This document shows, one piece after another, positions 6,619-14,956 of a stretch of DNA of 17,012 nucleotides. The stretch covers positions 1 to 17,012 of the forward strand of contig CAZUTK010000059.1 in the NCBI GenBank assembly GCA_964623265.1. Direction: 5' to 3'. This stretch comes from CAZUTK01 sp964623265 (GTDB taxonomy: Bacteria > Electryoneota > B3-LCP). Each line of letters opens with the position of its first letter. Position 1 is the stretch's first letter. The notes beneath the pieces were generated by a model, which worked only from the letters and a program-made list of their open reading frames with translations, did no database searches and had not been told where the DNA came from. Made by a program: the position numbers and the translations under genes.

Positions 6619-8529
6619 GTGCGCTTTCAAAAACCAAAAGACCACCCCTCCTTATCTGAAGTCCACAGCACGGTCGCCATTCCGCAGCATGTGGGCTTCG
6701 CCAAACGCCTTTTCGCCTTCGCGGGACCGGCTTATCTGGTCAGCGTGGGCTATATGGATCCGGGCAATTGGGCGACGGATCTGGCGGGCGGCAGCAAGTA
6801 CGGCTACACCCTGATCTGGGTGCTCCTGATGTCCAACGCTATGGCGGTGCTGCTGCAGAGCCTCTCCGCGCGGCTGGGCGTCGTGACGGGCAAAGACCTG
6901 GCTCAAGCCTGCCGGGAATATTACCCCGCTTGGATCAACATCCCCCTCTGGCTGCTCTGCGAAGTCGCCATCGCCGCCACCGATCTGGCGGAAGTGGTCG
7001 GTTCCGCCATCGGCTTGCAGCTCCTCTTCGGAATCCCGCTGGTCTACGGCGTGCTCATCACCGCCCTGGATACCATGCTCCTGCTCTTTCTGCATCATCT
7101 GGGCATCCGCAAGATGGAGGCATTCATCCTGATGCTGGTGACCACCATCGGTCTATGCCTGGGGGTGGAAGTCTTTCTGGCGAAGCCGGAATGGGGTTCT
7201 CTGTTCAAGGGCTTCGTTCCCAGTCTGCCGGATTCCGGAGCACTCTACATCGCCATCGGTATGCTGGGCGCCACGGTGATGCCTCACAACCTCTACCTGC
7301 ACTCATCCCTCGTCCAGTCGCGCCGCATCGAAAAAACCCGCGCCGGAATCCGGCAGGCGTTGAAATACAACCTGATTGATTCCACCGTAGCGTTGAACGC
7401 GGCTTTTTTCGTCAACGCCGCCATTCTGGTGATGGCGGCGGCGGTCTTCCACCGAGCGGGTTATTTAGAAGTCGCCGAAATTCAGGACGCCTACAAATTG
7501 CTAGTGCCTCTCTTGGGCGTCACCCTCGCGCCGGTTCTCTTCGCCGTCGCCTTGATCGCCTCCGGGCAGAGCTCCACCATCACCGGAACCCTCGCCGGTC
7601 AGATCGTCATGGAAGGCTTCGTCAACATCCGGCTCCAGCCCTGGATCCGTCGCTTGATCACCCGCCTGGCGGCGATCATCCCCGCGCTGTTCACGATCCT
7701 CTATTTCGGCGAAGGCGCCACCGGCGCGTTGCTGGTGCTATCGCAAGTGGTTTTGAGTCTCCAACTCCCCTTCGCCGTCATCCCGCTGGTGCATTTCGTC
7801 AGCAGCCGCAAAATGATGGGTGAACACGGGATCCCCGGATGGGTCCAAGCGCTCGCCTGGATCATCACCCTGATCATCGTCACCTTAAACGCCCGGCTGG
7901 TCTGGGGTGAAATCCTCGCCTGGCTGGCGGATCATCCGGGCTCCATCGCCCTCTATATCGGCGTCATCCCGGCGGCGGTTTTCGTCAGCGCAGTCCTCGG
8001 ATACGTCACCTTGCGCCCCTGGGTGGAAAGCCGCCTGCGTCTGGCACCCGCGGAAGGACCTGCCAACATCCACAAAGAATTGCGTATGCCGGATCTGAAA
8101 GACGTGAAACCCTTCCGGCGGGTCGCTCTGGCGGTGGATTTCACCGCCACCGATTCCGTCGTGATTTCGCATGCCGCTTCGATGGCGGCGGGGGGAGCGA
8201 ATCTGCTGCTGATTCATATCGTGCAAAGCGCAGGAGCCCGCACCTTGGGCGGGGAAACGGAAGACCGGGAAACCCTCTTGGATCGCCAGAGGTTGGAGCG
8301 CTACGCCGACGCCCTGCAACAACGCGGGTTCCAGGTAGAAGTCGCGCTGGGTTTCGGGCGCGCATCGCATGAAATCCCCAGACTGGTCGAAGAAATGAAG
8401 GCGGATTTGCTGATTATGGGCGCCCACGGACACCGCACCTTCGGCGATATCTTCTACGGCACCACGGCGGACGCTGTACGACACCGCGTCAAGGTGCCGG
8501 TGATGATCGTAGGCGCTTTGGGAGAATGA
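6619..8529 (+). CDS. NRAMP divalent metal transporter (MntH-like) fused to a C-terminal universal stress protein domain
   Basis: Inner-membrane proton-coupled importer of Mn2+ or Fe2+ by family. Residues about 30-470 form the NRAMP core: TM1 with the metal-binding D-P-G-N at 47-50 (GYMDPGNWATDLAGGS), TM6 with M221-P-H, and roughly 11 hydrophobic segments. After a linker (about 475-497), residues 498-636 form a UspA domain starting RRVALAVDF. It ends in the ATP-binding pattern G-x2-G-x9-G-[ST] at G601, G604, G614-T615, and PVMIV. Length 636 compares with about 410-450 for plain MntH, so the extra domain explains the difference. The start is GTG at 6619. The LSEVH block at 12-16, common in this subfamily, needs a start this far upstream, but there is no strong ribosome site. 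The USP domain may sense ATP or stress and gate uptake, which is inference. It has its own promoter. Confidence 0.95.
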   Translation: MRFQKPKDHPSLSEVHSTVAIPQHVGFAKRLFAFAGPAYLVSVGYMDPGNWATDLAGGSKYGYTLIWVLLMSNAMAVLLQSLSARLGVVTGKDLAQACREYYPAWINIPLWLLCEVAIAATDLAEVVGSAIGLQLLFGIPLVYGVLITALDTMLLLFLHHLGIRKMEAFILMLVTTIGLCLGVEVFLAKPEWGSLFKGFVPSLPDSGALYIAIGMLGATVMPHNLYLHSSLVQSRRIEKTRAGIRQALKYNLIDSTVALNAAFFVNAAILVMAAAVFHRAGYLEVAEIQDAYKLLVPLLGVTLAPVLFAVALIASGQSSTITGTLAGQIVMEGFVNIRLQPWIRRLITRLAAIIPALFTILYFGEGATGALLVLSQVVLSLQLPFAVIPLVHFVSSRKMMGEHGIPGWVQALAWIITLIIVTLNARLVWGEILAWLADHPGSIALYIGVIPAAVFVSAVLGYVTLRPWVESRLRLAPAEGPANIHKELRMPDLKDVKPFRRVALAVDFTATDSVVISHAASMAAGGANLLLIHIVQSAGARTLGGETEDRETLLDRQRLERYADALQQRGFQVEVALGFGRASHEIPRLVEEMKADLLIMGAHGHRTFGDIFYGTTADAVRHRVKVPVMIVGALGE

Positions 8530-8612
8530 ATCCTTCTGTTGCGGTATCCGAAGACTCCTTCTATCGTTTCCCGAGTCTCTTCCGTAGTTAATATTTAAAA
8601 CAATTGTATGCC

Positions 8613-8616
8613 GGAG
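8613..8616 (+). promoter_or_regulatory. Ribosome site GGAG that fixes the transketolase start at GTG 8625
   Basis: GGAG lies 8 bases before GTG 8625. The longer reading from TTG 8604 would place this site inside the coding region and has no ribosome site of its own. A weak -10 (TAATAT, 8589-8594) lies just upstream. Confidence 0.6.
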
Positions 8617-8624
8617 AACTCGGT

Positions 8625-10712
8625 GTGAAAAACCGAGGCGACGAATCACAATTCACGGATCTGGACCTCCTCTGCGTCAACACCGTGCGTTTCCTTTCGG
8701 TAGACGCGGTGCAGCAAGCCGAGAGCGGACACCCGGGTATGCCTCTGGGCGCCACCCCGATGGCGTACGTGCTCTGGACGCGACACCTGAGGCACAACCC
8801 CACCAATCCGAGCTGGTTCGACCGGGATCGCTTCGTCCTCTCCGCGGGTCATGGCTCGATGTTGCTCTATAGTCTGCTTTATTTGGCAGGCTACGAGATC
8901 ACCCTCGAAGATCTCAAACGCTTCCGACAATGGGGCGGCATCGCCGCCGGTCATCCGGAACGCGGCTTGACTCCCGGCGTAGAAGTCACCACGGGTCCGC
9001 TCGGCCAAGGTTTCGCCAACGCCGTAGGGCTGGCGATGGCGGAAACTCACTTGGCGGCGCGGTTCAACCGCCCGGACTTCGCGATCATCCGGCATTTCAC
9101 CTATGGCATCGTCAGCGACGGCGACTTGATGGAAGGTATCACCGCGGAAGCCGCTTCTCTAGCGGGACACCTGCGCCTCGGCCGGCTGATCCTGCTCTAC
9201 GATAGCAACCGCGTTTCCCTGGCGGCTGCGACGGACCTCACCTTCACGGAAAATACAGCCGATCGTTTCACAGCATACGGCTGGCACGTCCAATCCATCC
9301 CGGATGGAAACGACCTGTCCCGGATCCACCGAGCCATCGTCGCCGCGAAAGCGCAGACCGAACGGCCCTCCCTGCTCATCGTCCGCACCCACATCGGATA
9401 CGGATCCCCGAACAAACAGGACACTTGCGCTGCGCATGGCGCGCCGCTGGGGGAAGAAGAAGTCGTATTGACCAAGCGCCGTCTGAACTGGCCGGCGGAG
9501 TCACCTTTCCACGTGCCTGATGAAGTCCTGCAACGATTCCGTCAGGCGCTGGATCAGGGGCGGCGGTTCGAATCCGAATGGGACATTCTCTTCCGGCGAT
9601 ACAAGCAACGCTACCCGCAGGAATCACGCGAACTCGAACGGATGATCGCCGGCGATTTACCGCAAGATTGGGATGCAGATCTGCCCTACTTCCCCCCGGA
9701 TGAAAAGGGGATGAAAACGCGGGAAGCATCCGGCAAGATCCTCAACGCCGTCGCTGCGCGGCTGCCGATGCTCTGGGGAGGTTCCGCAGACTTGAACCCT
9801 TCGACAGGAACCGTTTTAAAAGGAAAGGGCGATTTCCAGGCACCGACGATGGTGCCGTCCGACCGTCAGGGAGAGTCCGGCGGAGGCTGGAGCTATGCCG
9901 GGCGCAACTTGCACTTCGGCGTGCGCGAACATGCTATGGGCGCGATCCTGAACGGCATCGCCGCACACGGCGGGACGATCCCTTTCGGATCCACCTTTCT
10001 CGTCTTCTCGGATTACCTGCGTCCGGCGCTGCGTCTGGCATGCCTGATGGAACTGCACATCATCTATCTTTTCACCCACGACAGCATCGCCCTCGGGGAA
10101 GACGGCGCCACGCATCAGCCCGTGGAACATCTGGCGAACCTGAGAGCGATCCCCCATCTCATCGTGATCCGCCCCTGCGACGCCAACGAAACCATCGAAG
10201 CCTGGCGCATCGCCATACAAGAGACACGCCGTCCGGTTGCCCTAATCCTGACACGCCAGAACGTGCCGACCCTGGATCGTTCTGTCTACGCCTCCGCAGC
10301 TGGATTGCGGCAAGGCGCCTATATCCTTTCCGAAGCGAGAGACGGGCGCCCGGATTTGATCCTGATCGGAACCGGATCGGAAGTCGGCCTCTGCCTAACG
10401 GCTCAGGCGATGCTGGATGCGGAAGGCGTCCGCACCCGCGTCGTCTCGATGCCCAGCTGGGAGCTGTTTGAAGAACAACCCGAAGATTACCGGAAGCAAG
10501 TCCTGCCTTCAACGGTGAAACCGCGCCTCGCGGTGGAAGCGGCTTCCCCGCAAGGATGGCATCGTTACGTCGGGGATTCGGGAGACGTGCTCGGCTTGCA
10601 CCGATTCGGCGCTTCCGCGCCCGGAGATATCCTCCTGCGCGAATTCGGATTTACCGCCGAAAACGTGGCGGCGTGGGCAAAAAAATTGCTGGATGCATCG
10701 CGGAAAAGATGA
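8625..10712 (+). CDS. tkt: Transketolase
   Basis: Thiamine-diphosphate enzyme that moves two-carbon units between sugar phosphates in the non-oxidative pentose phosphate pathway. At 695 residues it is full length (family about 660-700). The N-terminal ThDP half has ESGHPGMPLG (33-42), SAGHGSMLLYSLLYL (73-87) and the Mg/ThDP motif SDGDLMEG (164-171) with Asn195 about 30 residues on. The pyrimidine-binding half carries WGGSADLNPS, FGVREHAMG with its catalytic Glu, and THDSIALGEDGATHQPVE. The C-terminal domain is complete. I start at GTG 8625 because of the GGAG site. It is preceded by the NRAMP-USP gene with a 95-base gap. It is followed 41 bases later by the MmgE/PrpD gene with no clear terminator, so read-through into the pterin operon is possible. 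With pgi it places central sugar metabolism in this window. Confidence 0.97.
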   Translation: MKNRGDESQFTDLDLLCVNTVRFLSVDAVQQAESGHPGMPLGATPMAYVLWTRHLRHNPTNPSWFDRDRFVLSAGHGSMLLYSLLYLAGYEITLEDLKRFRQWGGIAAGHPERGLTPGVEVTTGPLGQGFANAVGLAMAETHLAARFNRPDFAIIRHFTYGIVSDGDLMEGITAEAASLAGHLRLGRLILLYDSNRVSLAAATDLTFTENTADRFTAYGWHVQSIPDGNDLSRIHRAIVAAKAQTERPSLLIVRTHIGYGSPNKQDTCAAHGAPLGEEEVVLTKRRLNWPAESPFHVPDEVLQRFRQALDQGRRFESEWDILFRRYKQRYPQESRELERMIAGDLPQDWDADLPYFPPDEKGMKTREASGKILNAVAARLPMLWGGSADLNPSTGTVLKGKGDFQAPTMVPSDRQGESGGGWSYAGRNLHFGVREHAMGAILNGIAAHGGTIPFGSTFLVFSDYLRPALRLACLMELHIIYLFTHDSIALGEDGATHQPVEHLANLRAIPHLIVIRPCDANETIEAWRIAIQETRRPVALILTRQNVPTLDRSVYASAAGLRQGAYILSEARDGRPDLILIGTGSEVGLCLTAQAMLDAEGVRTRVVSMPSWELFEEQPEDYRKQVLPSTVKPRLAVEAASPQGWHRYVGDSGDVLGLHRFGASAPGDILLREFGFTAENVAAWAKKLLDASRKR

Positions 10713-10753
10713 GACGGATTCAAGAACATGCAAAATAACTTGCAGGCAATTAT

Positions 10754-12127
10754 ATGACTCTTGTGGAAAGACTGGCGGAATTTGCGTCCGGCGCCGCCTA
10801 TGAGTCTCTCTCAGCAGCGGCGAAAACGCAGCTTAAAATCCGCATATTGGACGGGCTGGGGTGCGCCATCGGCGCCTTGAAAGGGGAACCCATCCGCCTG
10901 CTTCGTATGCACGTCGAAGACTTCGGCGGCGCGGGGCTCTGCACCCTGATCGGAGGCGGACGCACCGCTCCGGACCGAGCCGCCTTCCACAACAGCGCTC
11001 TGGTGCGCTATCTGGATTTCAACGACAGCTATCTGGCGAAAGGCGAAACTTGTCACCCCAGCGACAATATCGGCGCGGTGCTGGCGGCTTCGCAATACGC
11101 GGACGGCGGCGGCGAAGACTTTCTGACCGCACTGGCGGTCGCCTATCAGGTGCAGTGCCGACTGAGCGATGTGGCTCCGGTGCGAGCCAGAGGCTTCGAT
11201 CACACCACCCAGGGTTCCTTCGCCGTCGCGGCGGGGGTTTCCCGTGCTCTGGGATTAAACGCCCGACAAACCGCCAACGCCGTCGCCATCGCCGGCACTG
11301 CCTTGAACGCGCTGCGCGTCACCCGCACCGGAGCGCTCTCGCACTGGAAGGGATTGGCTTACCCCAACACCGCCTTCTGCGCGACTCACGCCGCTTTCCT
11401 GGCGATGCGCGGCATCACGGGTCCCGCGGAAATCTTCGAAGGAAATAAGGGATTCATGGATGCAATCTCAGGGCGTTTCGAATTGGATTGGTCCCGTGAG
11501 AACCTCGAGATCGTAACCCAAACGATCTTGAAAAAATTCAACGCTGAAATCCATTCGCAGGCGACGCTCGAAGGCATTCTCGAACTGAAGAAGGAATCCG
11601 GATTCACGGCGGACGACGTGGAGAGCGTCGAAATCGAGACATTCGACGTAGCGTATCACATCATCGGAGGCGGTGAAGAAGGGGATAAGACCGTCGTCCG
11701 CAGAAAAGAAGAGGCGGATCACAGTCTGCAATATATGGCGGCGGCGGCAATCCTGGACGGACATGTACTGCCGGAACAATATGCACCCGAACGCATCAAC
11801 CGCGAAGACATCCAGACATTACTGCGCAAAGTCCGGGTGCGCCCCGCTGAAGATCTCAGCCGTCGCTTCCCCGCGGAAATGCCCTGCCGAATCGCCATCC
11901 GACTGAAAAGCGGCGACATCCTCCGCAAAGAGAAGGCCGATTACGAAGGGTTCCGCACTCGACCGATGTCCTGGGACACCGTCGTCGCGAAATTCGAGAA
12001 ACTGAGCGCCCCGTTCACGGGGCACAGCCTGCGCGCCGAAATCACAGACGCCGTCGCCAACCTGGAAACCATTCGGATCGCCGATCTGACCCGCCTCCTG
12101 GCGAACGTGCAGGCGCCGTTAATATAA
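10754..12127 (+). CDS. MmgE/PrpD-family protein (dehydratase/lyase-like)
   Basis: A 457-residue member of the MmgE/PrpD superfamily. Characterised members include 2-methylcitrate dehydratase, cis-aconitate decarboxylase and iminodisuccinate epimerase, so the substrate cannot be read from the family alone. Motifs visible are LDGLGCAIGA (32-41), the conserved D-F-N-D at 88-91, C-H-P-S-D-N at 100-105, and F-D-H-T-T-Q-G-S-F, followed by the ALGLNARQTANAVAIAG helix pair. The C-terminal small domain (about 275-400) has the usual VESVEIETF and ADHSLQYM segments. No prpB or prpC is near, which argues against a methylcitrate-cycle role. It heads a tight operon, 16 bases before the phosphosulfolactate-synthase-like gene. 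Its own ribosome site is weak (CAGG). Confidence 0.9.
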   Translation: MTLVERLAEFASGAAYESLSAAAKTQLKIRILDGLGCAIGALKGEPIRLLRMHVEDFGGAGLCTLIGGGRTAPDRAAFHNSALVRYLDFNDSYLAKGETCHPSDNIGAVLAASQYADGGGEDFLTALAVAYQVQCRLSDVAPVRARGFDHTTQGSFAVAAGVSRALGLNARQTANAVAIAGTALNALRVTRTGALSHWKGLAYPNTAFCATHAAFLAMRGITGPAEIFEGNKGFMDAISGRFELDWSRENLEIVTQTILKKFNAEIHSQATLEGILELKKESGFTADDVESVEIETFDVAYHIIGGGEEGDKTVVRRKEEADHSLQYMAAAAILDGHVLPEQYAPERINREDIQTLLRKVRVRPAEDLSRRFPAEMPCRIAIRLKSGDILRKEKADYEGFRTRPMSWDTVVAKFEKLSAPFTGHSLRAEITDAVANLETIRIADLTRLLANVQAPLI

Positions 12128-12143
12128 AAAGGAGAATAATACA

Positions 12144-12980
12144 ATGCCGCATAAGTCCGATCCCGATAAAGAAAAGAGCTTCTCTTTTATCAAGACCAAC
12201 CTTCCACCGCCCAAGCCCCGCACCCGAGGCGTCACGGAAATCCGCGGACCCTATTATTCCGTGATGGGTACTCGTTATCTTCAGGACGTGATGGAGACGA
12301 TGGGCGAATACATTGATTCCTTGAAGTTCGCGGGGGGATCTTTTACCTTGATGCCTGCCGGAATCCTGAAGGAAATCATCACGCTCTGCCATCGGCACGA
12401 CGTGCTGGTTTCGACCGGCGGATTCCTCGAATATGTGCTGACGCAGGGCGCCGTGGATCAATATATCCGGGAATGCAAGCGTCTGGGTTTCGATATCATC
12501 GAAATCTCCACCGGATTCATCACCATCCCCGCGGACGACTGGCTGCGTCTGATCGAGAAAGTCCAGCAGGAAGGCTTGAAAGCCAAACCGGAAGTGGGCA
12601 TCCAATTCGGAGCCGGCGGAGCCACCGCCGCGGCGGAGCTGGAAACCGAAGGCACCGGCGACCCCGATCGAGCCATCCGCCTGGCGCAGCGCTTCCTGGA
12701 CGCCGGCGCCTATATGATCATGATCGAATCCGAGGGAATCACGGAAAACGTTCACTCCTGGCGCACCGACGTCCCCGCCAAAATCGCCGACCGTCTGAAT
12801 CTCGAAAATGTGATGTTCGAAGCCGCCGACCCGGAAGTCTTCGCCTGGTACATCAAACAGTACGGACCGGAAGTGAACCTCTTCGTGGATCACAGCCAGA
12901 TCGTTCAACTGCAATGCCTGCGCTCCGGCATCTGGGGAACCAAAAGCCTGTGGGGGCGAGTCCAAACGTATAAGGGATGA
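12144..12980 (+). CDS. Phosphosulfolactate synthase-like TIM-barrel protein (ComA/HSA32 family)
   Basis: A 278-residue protein of the ComA family. Archaeal ComA joins phosphoenolpyruvate and sulfite in coenzyme M synthesis, and a plant member (HSA32) has a heat-stress role. The barrel order is visible: R-G-V-T-E-I-R-G (28-35), SLKFAGGSF (59-67), VSTGGFLEYVLTQG (89-102), GFDIIEISTGFITIP (115-129), LKAKPEVGIQFGAGGAT (145-161), YMIMIESEGITEN (190-202), ENVMFEAADP (221-230) and GPEVNLFVDHSQI (241-253). Compared with methanogen ComA from memory, the EISDG and EVGKK segments are EIST-G and EVGIQ, and there is a glycine-rich insert after the latter. This is therefore a distinct subfamily and the sulfite reaction is not assured. 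A strong AAAGGAG ribosome site precedes the ATG. No comB or comC-like gene is present. Confidence 0.88.
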   Translation: MPHKSDPDKEKSFSFIKTNLPPPKPRTRGVTEIRGPYYSVMGTRYLQDVMETMGEYIDSLKFAGGSFTLMPAGILKEIITLCHRHDVLVSTGGFLEYVLTQGAVDQYIRECKRLGFDIIEISTGFITIPADDWLRLIEKVQQEGLKAKPEVGIQFGAGGATAAAELETEGTGDPDRAIRLAQRFLDAGAYMIMIESEGITENVHSWRTDVPAKIADRLNLENVMFEAADPEVFAWYIKQYGPEVNLFVDHSQIVQLQCLRSGIWGTKSLWGRVQTYKG

Positions 12981-12984
12981 TATT

Positions 12985-13338
12985 ATGACGTCGAATCCGG
13001 CGGCGCAACGCTGCACCCCCTGTTCTACCGGGGGAAAACCGATCCCACCCAAACAAGCTCGTGAAATGGCTGGGGCGGTGCCTGCTTGGAAACTCCAGCA
13101 GAACGCGATCGAGCGAGAGATCAAATTCGCCGACTTCCAACAGGCTCTCGATTTCGTGAACCGGGTAGCCGCCATCGCTGAAGAAGAAGATCATCACCCG
13201 GATATCTTCATCTCCTATAGCCTCGTCCGCTTGACCCTGTTCACGCACAAGGCCGGCGGTTTGACGAAGAACGATTTCATCCTCGCGGCGAAGATAGATC
13301 GCCTCCTCGCAGCGCAACAGGGTCAAACGAATGGTTGA
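12985..13338 (+). CDS. Pterin-4a-carbinolamine dehydratase
   Basis: Cytosolic enzyme that dehydrates 4a-hydroxy-tetrahydropterin to quinonoid dihydropterin, recycling the cofactor used by aromatic amino acid hydroxylases. The 117 residues are typical. R-C-T-P-C lies at 9-13 and the dehydratase core is EEEDHHPDIFISYSL (67-80), with the active-site His70-His71-Pro72. It is followed by TLFTHKAGGLT (84-94), whose His88 completes the site. It starts 4 bases after the upstream gene with an AAGGG-type ribosome site, and its last 8 bases overlap the SDR gene. Sitting next to a pteridine-reductase-like SDR and folE supports a tetrahydropterin cofactor role. No hydroxylase gene is in the window. Confidence 0.95.
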   Translation: MTSNPAAQRCTPCSTGGKPIPPKQAREMAGAVPAWKLQQNAIEREIKFADFQQALDFVNRVAAIAEEEDHHPDIFISYSLVRLTLFTHKAGGLTKNDFILAAKIDRLLAAQQGQTNG

Positions 13339-14074
13339 AGATCTGCACGGCAAGACTGCACTTGTAACCGGTGCGGCGGTGCGCCTGGGACGGCACATCG
13401 CGCTGGCTCTGGCCGGCAAGGGCGTCCACATCATTCTGCACTACCGGGATTCCGAGCAGGAGGCGCAGGAACTCTGCCGCCTGCTGGAATCCCGCGGCGT
13501 CTCAGTCTGGCTGATTCAGGCGGATTTCGATAGAACGGAAGAATCCGAAACGCTCATCCGTCGTTCGCTGGACGCCGCCGGATCGCTCCATTACCTGATT
13601 AACAGCGCCTCCATCTTCCCCTCCGACCGTATCGAGACTTTAAGCTATGAAAACCTTCAGCATTGCGTCAGAATCAACGCCTGGGCGCCTTTTGCGCTCT
13701 GCCGGGAGTTTCATCGCTGTGTCGGCAGAGGAAAAATCGTCAACTTGCTGGACACCCGCATCGCCGATTTCGACTGGCACCACGTGGGGTACATCCTGAG
13801 CAAGCAGATGCTGGCGCACCTGACGCGGATGCTGGCGATCGAATTCGCCCCTAAAATCAGCGTAAACGGTGTAGCGCCCGGACTCATCCTGCCGCCGCGG
13901 GGCAAAGATGCGTCTTATCTGGAACGGCTGAAAATCACGGTTCCGCTGCAGAGTCACGGAGATGAAGACGACATCGCCGACGCCGTGCTCTTCTTATTGC
14001 GGAGCCGCTTCATCACCGGCGAAATCATCCACGTGGACGGGGGGCGCCATTTGAAGGAGTACTCCCATGGATAA
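13331..14074 (+). CDS. SDR oxidoreductase, pteridine reductase (FolM/PTR1)-like
   Basis: A 247-residue Rossmann-fold short-chain dehydrogenase. Two details point to pteridine reductase rather than a generic SDR. The nucleotide loop is T-G-A-A-x-R-L-G (13-20), with Arg where ordinary SDRs have Gly or Ile. The usual catalytic Ser is replaced by an Asp (Asp141) exactly 13 residues before the catalytic Tyr154 (Y-x3-K, Lys158), matching my memory of Leishmania PTR1 spacing (Asp181/Tyr194/Lys198). The NAD(P) loop LINSAS and the C-terminal ITGEIIHVDGG are also present. By family it reduces dihydropterins, and sometimes dihydrofolate, with NADPH. It overlaps both neighbours by 8 bases, which suggests translational coupling. 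The specific substrate (monapterin, biopterin or dihydrofolate) is not decidable here. Confidence 0.88.
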   Translation: MVEDLHGKTALVTGAAVRLGRHIALALAGKGVHIILHYRDSEQEAQELCRLLESRGVSVWLIQADFDRTEESETLIRRSLDAAGSLHYLINSASIFPSDRIETLSYENLQHCVRINAWAPFALCREFHRCVGRGKIVNLLDTRIADFDWHHVGYILSKQMLAHLTRMLAIEFAPKISVNGVAPGLILPPRGKDASYLERLKITVPLQSHGDEDDIADAVLFLLRSRFITGEIIHVDGGRHLKEYSHG

Positions 14075-14423
14075 AATCATCATCCGTGACCTGATCACGC
14101 GCTGCATCATCGGCATCAATCCCGAAGAGCGCGTGGAAAAACAGGACATTTGCATCAACCTGACGATCCACGCGGACTTGAGCAGGGCTTGCCGATCCGA
14201 TGATTTTCAGGATACTCTGGATTATAAGGCTCTGAAAAAGAAAATCCTGCAACGGGTGGAAAACTCCCAGTATTACCTCATCGAAGCGCTGGCGCAAGCC
14301 GTCGCGGAAATCTGTCTGGAGCACCCGCTGGCGCAATCGGTGGACGTTCAGGTGGATAAACCCGGCGCCCTGCGCTTCGCCCGCAGCGTCGCCGTGGAAA
14401 TCACAAGGCGTCGAGGCGATTGA
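14067..14423 (+). CDS. folB: Dihydroneopterin aldolase
   Basis: Converts 7,8-dihydroneopterin to 6-hydroxymethyl-7,8-dihydropterin and glycolaldehyde in folate synthesis, as an octamer. The 118-residue protein has the expected landmarks: I-I-G-I-N-P-E-E-R (14-22), the T-L-D-Y block (50-53), the pterin-binding Glu73 in YLIEALAQ, and the conserved catalytic Lys98 in VQVDKPGAL. AAGGAG lies just before the ATG. The SDR frame overlaps by 8 bases, and the stop lies 2 bases before the folK ATG. Some FolB-like enzymes (FolX) act on the triphosphate or epimerise it, and this cannot be excluded. Confidence 0.95.
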   Translation: MDKIIIRDLITRCIIGINPEERVEKQDICINLTIHADLSRACRSDDFQDTLDYKALKKKILQRVENSQYYLIEALAQAVAEICLEHPLAQSVDVQVDKPGALRFARSVAVEITRRRGD

Positions 14424-14425
14424 TT

Positions 14426-14956
14426 ATGCCGCTTGCCTACATCAGTCTCGGATCCAACATCGAACCGGAACGGAACATCTTCGCCGCGCTGCGCCTGCTA
14501 AGCGAACGCGTCCGGATCATCAGCATCTCCTCGATATACCAAACCCCGCCCCTTGAGCGCCCTGAACAAGACGCCTATTACAACGGCGTGATCGCTATAG
14601 AAACCGACTTGCCGCCTGAGCAACTGAAGAAAAATGTGCTCGCCCCTATCGAAGAGCAGCTCGGGCGGCGGCGCGGCGGCGATAAATACGCGCCGAGAAC
14701 TCTGGATTTCGATCTGCTCCTATACGACGATCTCGCGCTGGATACTCCCCAACTGACGCTCCCCCATCCGGATCTGCTGAAACGTTTCTTCATCGCAGCG
14801 CCTCTTCTGGAGCTCGATCCGAATCTGATCGTGCCCGGTTTGAATCGCCCGCTCGCCGCTATCGTGAGTTCTCAAGACAGAACGGAGATGATCTTACAAG
14901 ATATATTCACCAAATCTCTGCGGGAGACCTTCATTTATGAGCGTAAATCACAATAA
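14426..14956 (+). CDS. folK: 2-amino-4-hydroxy-6-hydroxymethyldihydropteridine pyrophosphokinase
   Basis: Transfers pyrophosphate from ATP to 6-hydroxymethyl-dihydropterin, making the substrate of dihydropteroate synthase. The 176-residue protein opens with the family's YISLGSNIEPERN. It carries YQTPPLE and the HPPK signature KYAPRTLDFDLLLYDD (about residues 88-103), whose two Asp bind Mg2+, then LPHPDLLKRFFIAAPLLEL. The C-terminus beyond about residue 140 is longer and less conserved. I chose ATG 14426, preceded by GAGG at 14413-14416. A TTG at 14420 overlapping the folB stop is possible. It overlaps folE by 20 bases. Confidence 0.95.
   Translation: MPLAYISLGSNIEPERNIFAALRLLSERVRIISISSIYQTPPLERPEQDAYYNGVIAIETDLPPEQLKKNVLAPIEEQLGRRRGGDKYAPRTLDFDLLLYDDLALDTPQLTLPHPDLLKRFFIAAPLLELDPNLIVPGLNRPLAAIVSSQDRTEMILQDIFTKSLRETFIYERKSQ

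Noticed and set aside
8604..8624. Transketolase start at TTG 8604
   Set aside because: It has no ribosome site. GTG 8625 has GGAG 8 bases upstream and still gives a full-length enzyme.
7885..8649. 254-codon minus-strand ORF
   Set aside because: It lies opposite the USP domain and the transketolase start, with a composition typical of antisense translation (many Arg, Gln, His, Gly) and no domain.
10754..12127. 2-methylcitrate dehydratase (prpD) as a specific name
   Set aside because: No methylcitrate synthase or lyase gene is nearby, and the MmgE/PrpD superfamily covers several reactions, so only the family is claimed.
12042..13175. 377-codon minus-strand ORF across the ComA-like and carbinolamine dehydratase genes
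   Set aside because: It spans the ends of three well-supported plus-strand genes and has no recognisable motif or ribosome site. Long antisense frames are expected opposite GC-biased codons.
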